DNA from: an uncultured Bacteroidota bacterium
GTDB lineage: Bacteria > Bacteroidota > Bacteroidia > Flavobacteriales > Schleiferiaceae
Assembly: GCA_913057235.1 (NCBI GenBank)
Contig: CAJXNI010000010.1
Location: 33,179 to 97,178, forward strand
Length of the DNA stretch: 64,000 nucleotides
Direction of reading: 5' to 3'
The translations under genes were made by a program, and so were the position numbers. The notes under the pieces were generated by a model. It had not been told where the DNA came from. It did no database searches and saw only the letters and a program-made list of their open reading frames with translations. Shown here piece by piece: positions 62,601 through 64,000 of the stretch (its first letter is position 1; the number at the start of each line of letters is the position of its first letter).

Positions 62601-64000
62601 ATGAGCCTTTACCAATCCTCCGTTCTCAAGAAGTTTCTTGCCGGGCAAGATGACGAACAGATTCAAAAAGCCTATGAACAGTTCAGCTCTTATTTCCTGG
62701 ATGCCTCCATCCAAGAGAACATCCGCAACAGCAAAGAAGAACAGTTTCAGGAAGGTTTTTTGCGCGAATTGTTCGTGAACATACTGGGGTACACCATCAA
62801 TCCTAAGCCGGATTTCAACCTGACCACCGAGCTCAAGAACATCAAGGATGCCAAGAAGACGGATGGGGCGATTCTGAAAGATGGGAACGCTTTGGCAGTC
62901 ATTGAACTCAAAGGGACCGACACCAAGGACCTGGAAAAGGTGACGGAACAGGCCTTCAATTACAAAAACAATCAGCCCGAGTGCGTCTATGTGATCACCA
63001 GCAATTTTGAAAAGCTGCGCTTTTACATTCACAACGCTGTAGAGCACCTTGAGTTTGACCTTTTCAACTTAAACCTGGATGACTTCAAACTACTTTGGCT
63101 ATTCCTGGAGAAAGACAATTTGCTGGGCGGGATCCCGTTCAAGGTTAAGGAAGAGAGCTTGCTGGAAGAGGAAAAGGTGACTCAACGCCTCTACAAGGAC
63201 TACTCCAATTTTAAAAGTGACCTATGGAAAGATCTCTGCCAACATAACCCGGACGTAGACGAGCTGGAGCTCTACAAGAAGAGCCAAAAACTACTGGACC
63301 GTTTTCTGTTCATCTTCTTTGCCGAAGACAAAGGTCTATTGCCGCCCAATAGCACTAGCGTTATTGTGGACGACTGGAATAAGCTGAAAGACCTGGATGC
63401 CTATAAACCCTTGTACGCCCGATTCAAGAAATACTTTGGGTACATGAATGATGGCTTTAAGGGCAAACGCTATGAGATCCACGCCTATAATGGCGGACTT
63501 TTTAAGGCCGACCCCTTACTGGATGAGTTGACCATTAGTGATGCCGTACTGGAAAAGCACGTACTCAAACTTACCGAGTACGACTTTGAGACCGAGGTAG
63601 ACACCAACATTCTGGGGCACATTTTTGAGCATAGCCTCAACGACATTGAAAATGTACGCGCCCAATTAGCGGGCGAGGAAGTAGATAAGAGCAAAACCAA
63701 GCGTAAGAAAGATGGCGTATTCTACACCCCAAAATACATTACCAAATACATAGTAGACAATACCGTGGGCAAACTCTGCGAAGAGAAAAAGCAGGAACTC
63801 GGTATAGATGAAGAGGAATTTGCCAAAGACCGAAAGGGTAGGAGAAAGGACACTCTTATAAAACTGGATGATCAGCTAAAGGACTACCGCCAGTGGCTTT
63901 TGCAACTGACTATTTGCGACCCCGCCTGTGGTTCGGGTGCATTCCTTAATCAGGCCTTGGAATTTCTGATGGCTGAGCACCGCTATGTAGATGAGTTGGA
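62601..64000 (+). CDS. Type IIG restriction-modification enzyme, N-terminal part (runs off window)
   Basis: 466 codons are visible and the frame is open at the window end. The N-terminal nuclease domain shows the PD-(D/E)xK pattern: Asp88 (KKTDGAIL) and Glu102-x-Lys104 (VIELKG). After a helical linker, YTPKYITKYIVDNTVG and then CDPACGSGAFLNQALEF (residues 439-455) are the start of an N6-adenine methyltransferase domain (motifs X and I). The NPPF/NPPY catalytic motif should lie beyond the window. Such fused enzymes cut and methylate DNA using SAM. The start is ATG at 62601. Confidence 0.88.
   Translation, partial: MSLYQSSVLKKFLAGQDDEQIQKAYEQFSSYFLDASIQENIRNSKEEQFQEGFLRELFVNILGYTINPKPDFNLTTELKNIKDAKKTDGAILKDGNALAVIELKGTDTKDLEKVTEQAFNYKNNQPECVYVITSNFEKLRFYIHNAVEHLEFDLFNLNLDDFKLLWLFLEKDNLLGGIPFKVKEESLLEEEKVTQRLYKDYSNFKSDLWKDLCQHNPDVDELELYKKSQKLLDRFLFIFFAEDKGLLPPNSTSVIVDDWNKLKDLDAYKPLYARFKKYFGYMNDGFKGKRYEIHAYNGGLFKADPLLDELTISDAVLEKHVLKLTEYDFETEVDTNILGHIFEHSLNDIENVRAQLAGEEVDKSKTKRKKDGVFYTPKYITKYIVDNTVGKLCEEKKQELGIDEEEFAKDRKGRRKDTLIKLDDQLKDYRQWLLQLTICDPACGSGAFLNQALEFLMAEHRYVDEL

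Overview
The window looks like a chromosome segment of a member of Bacteroidota, most likely a marine Flavobacteriales / Cryomorphaceae-Schleiferiaceae type. The grounds are type IX secretion C-terminal sorting domains (types A and B), a SUF iron-sulfur operon with the DUF59 and DUF2480 genes usual in Flavobacteriia, a B-type succinate dehydrogenase, a DNA-ligase-associated Lhr-like helicase, and many copies of the Bacteroidota -7 element TAnnTTTG just upstream of genes. No species can be named from the sequence alone. Layout: 0-9.6 kb holds the end of a large outer-membrane-type protein, comF, an Ig-like lipoprotein, a nitrilase-family amidase, a small intergenic region with a probable structured small RNA, the viaA-ravA pair and a lipoprotein. 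9.6-15.4 kb holds sdhCAB, an aminopeptidase P and an alpha/beta hydrolase. 15.4-28 kb is dominated by three giant secreted paralogues (1231, 1247 and 1274 aa), each with 16 repeats of about 70 aa and a type B sorting domain, with thiL between the second and third. 28.1-41.6 kb is the suf locus (sufA-like, B, C, D, a methyltransferase, S, then E, T, DUF2480, DUF3050). It is split by a reverse-strand methyltransferase and two paralogous Asp-box (BNR) secreted proteins. 41.5-54.3 kb is mostly housekeeping: SCO protein, aldo/keto reductase, haaO, tRNA-Leu, glutathione peroxidase, acetyltransferase, PEP carboxylase, dCMP deaminase, S41 protease and the helicase. 54.3-60 kb is an accessory region. 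The 3' end of the helicase gene recurs three more times (55.6, 58.4 and 59.4 kb), each time separated by cargo: small cysteine-containing lipoproteins, a small membrane protein, a complete IS1595-type element and a Uma2-type nuclease. A leader segment is also duplicated. This looks like repeated insertion or exchange at the helicase 3' end. 60-64 kb holds an acidic lipoprotein, glycyl-tRNA synthetase, a truncated trypsin-like protease and the start of a type IIG restriction-modification enzyme that runs off the window. How genes work together: sdhCAB form one respiratory complex; ravA-viaA form a chaperone-like ATPase/VWA pair; the suf genes build and deliver Fe-S clusters, for example to SdhB; several secreted proteins depend on a T9SS encoded elsewhere. 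The observations most worth checking are the helicase-tail accretion site, the matched 16-repeat trio, the small RNA at 5.46-5.57 kb, the interrupted suf locus with a palindrome in its promoter, and a partial tRNA-Leu copy interrupted by a palindrome.
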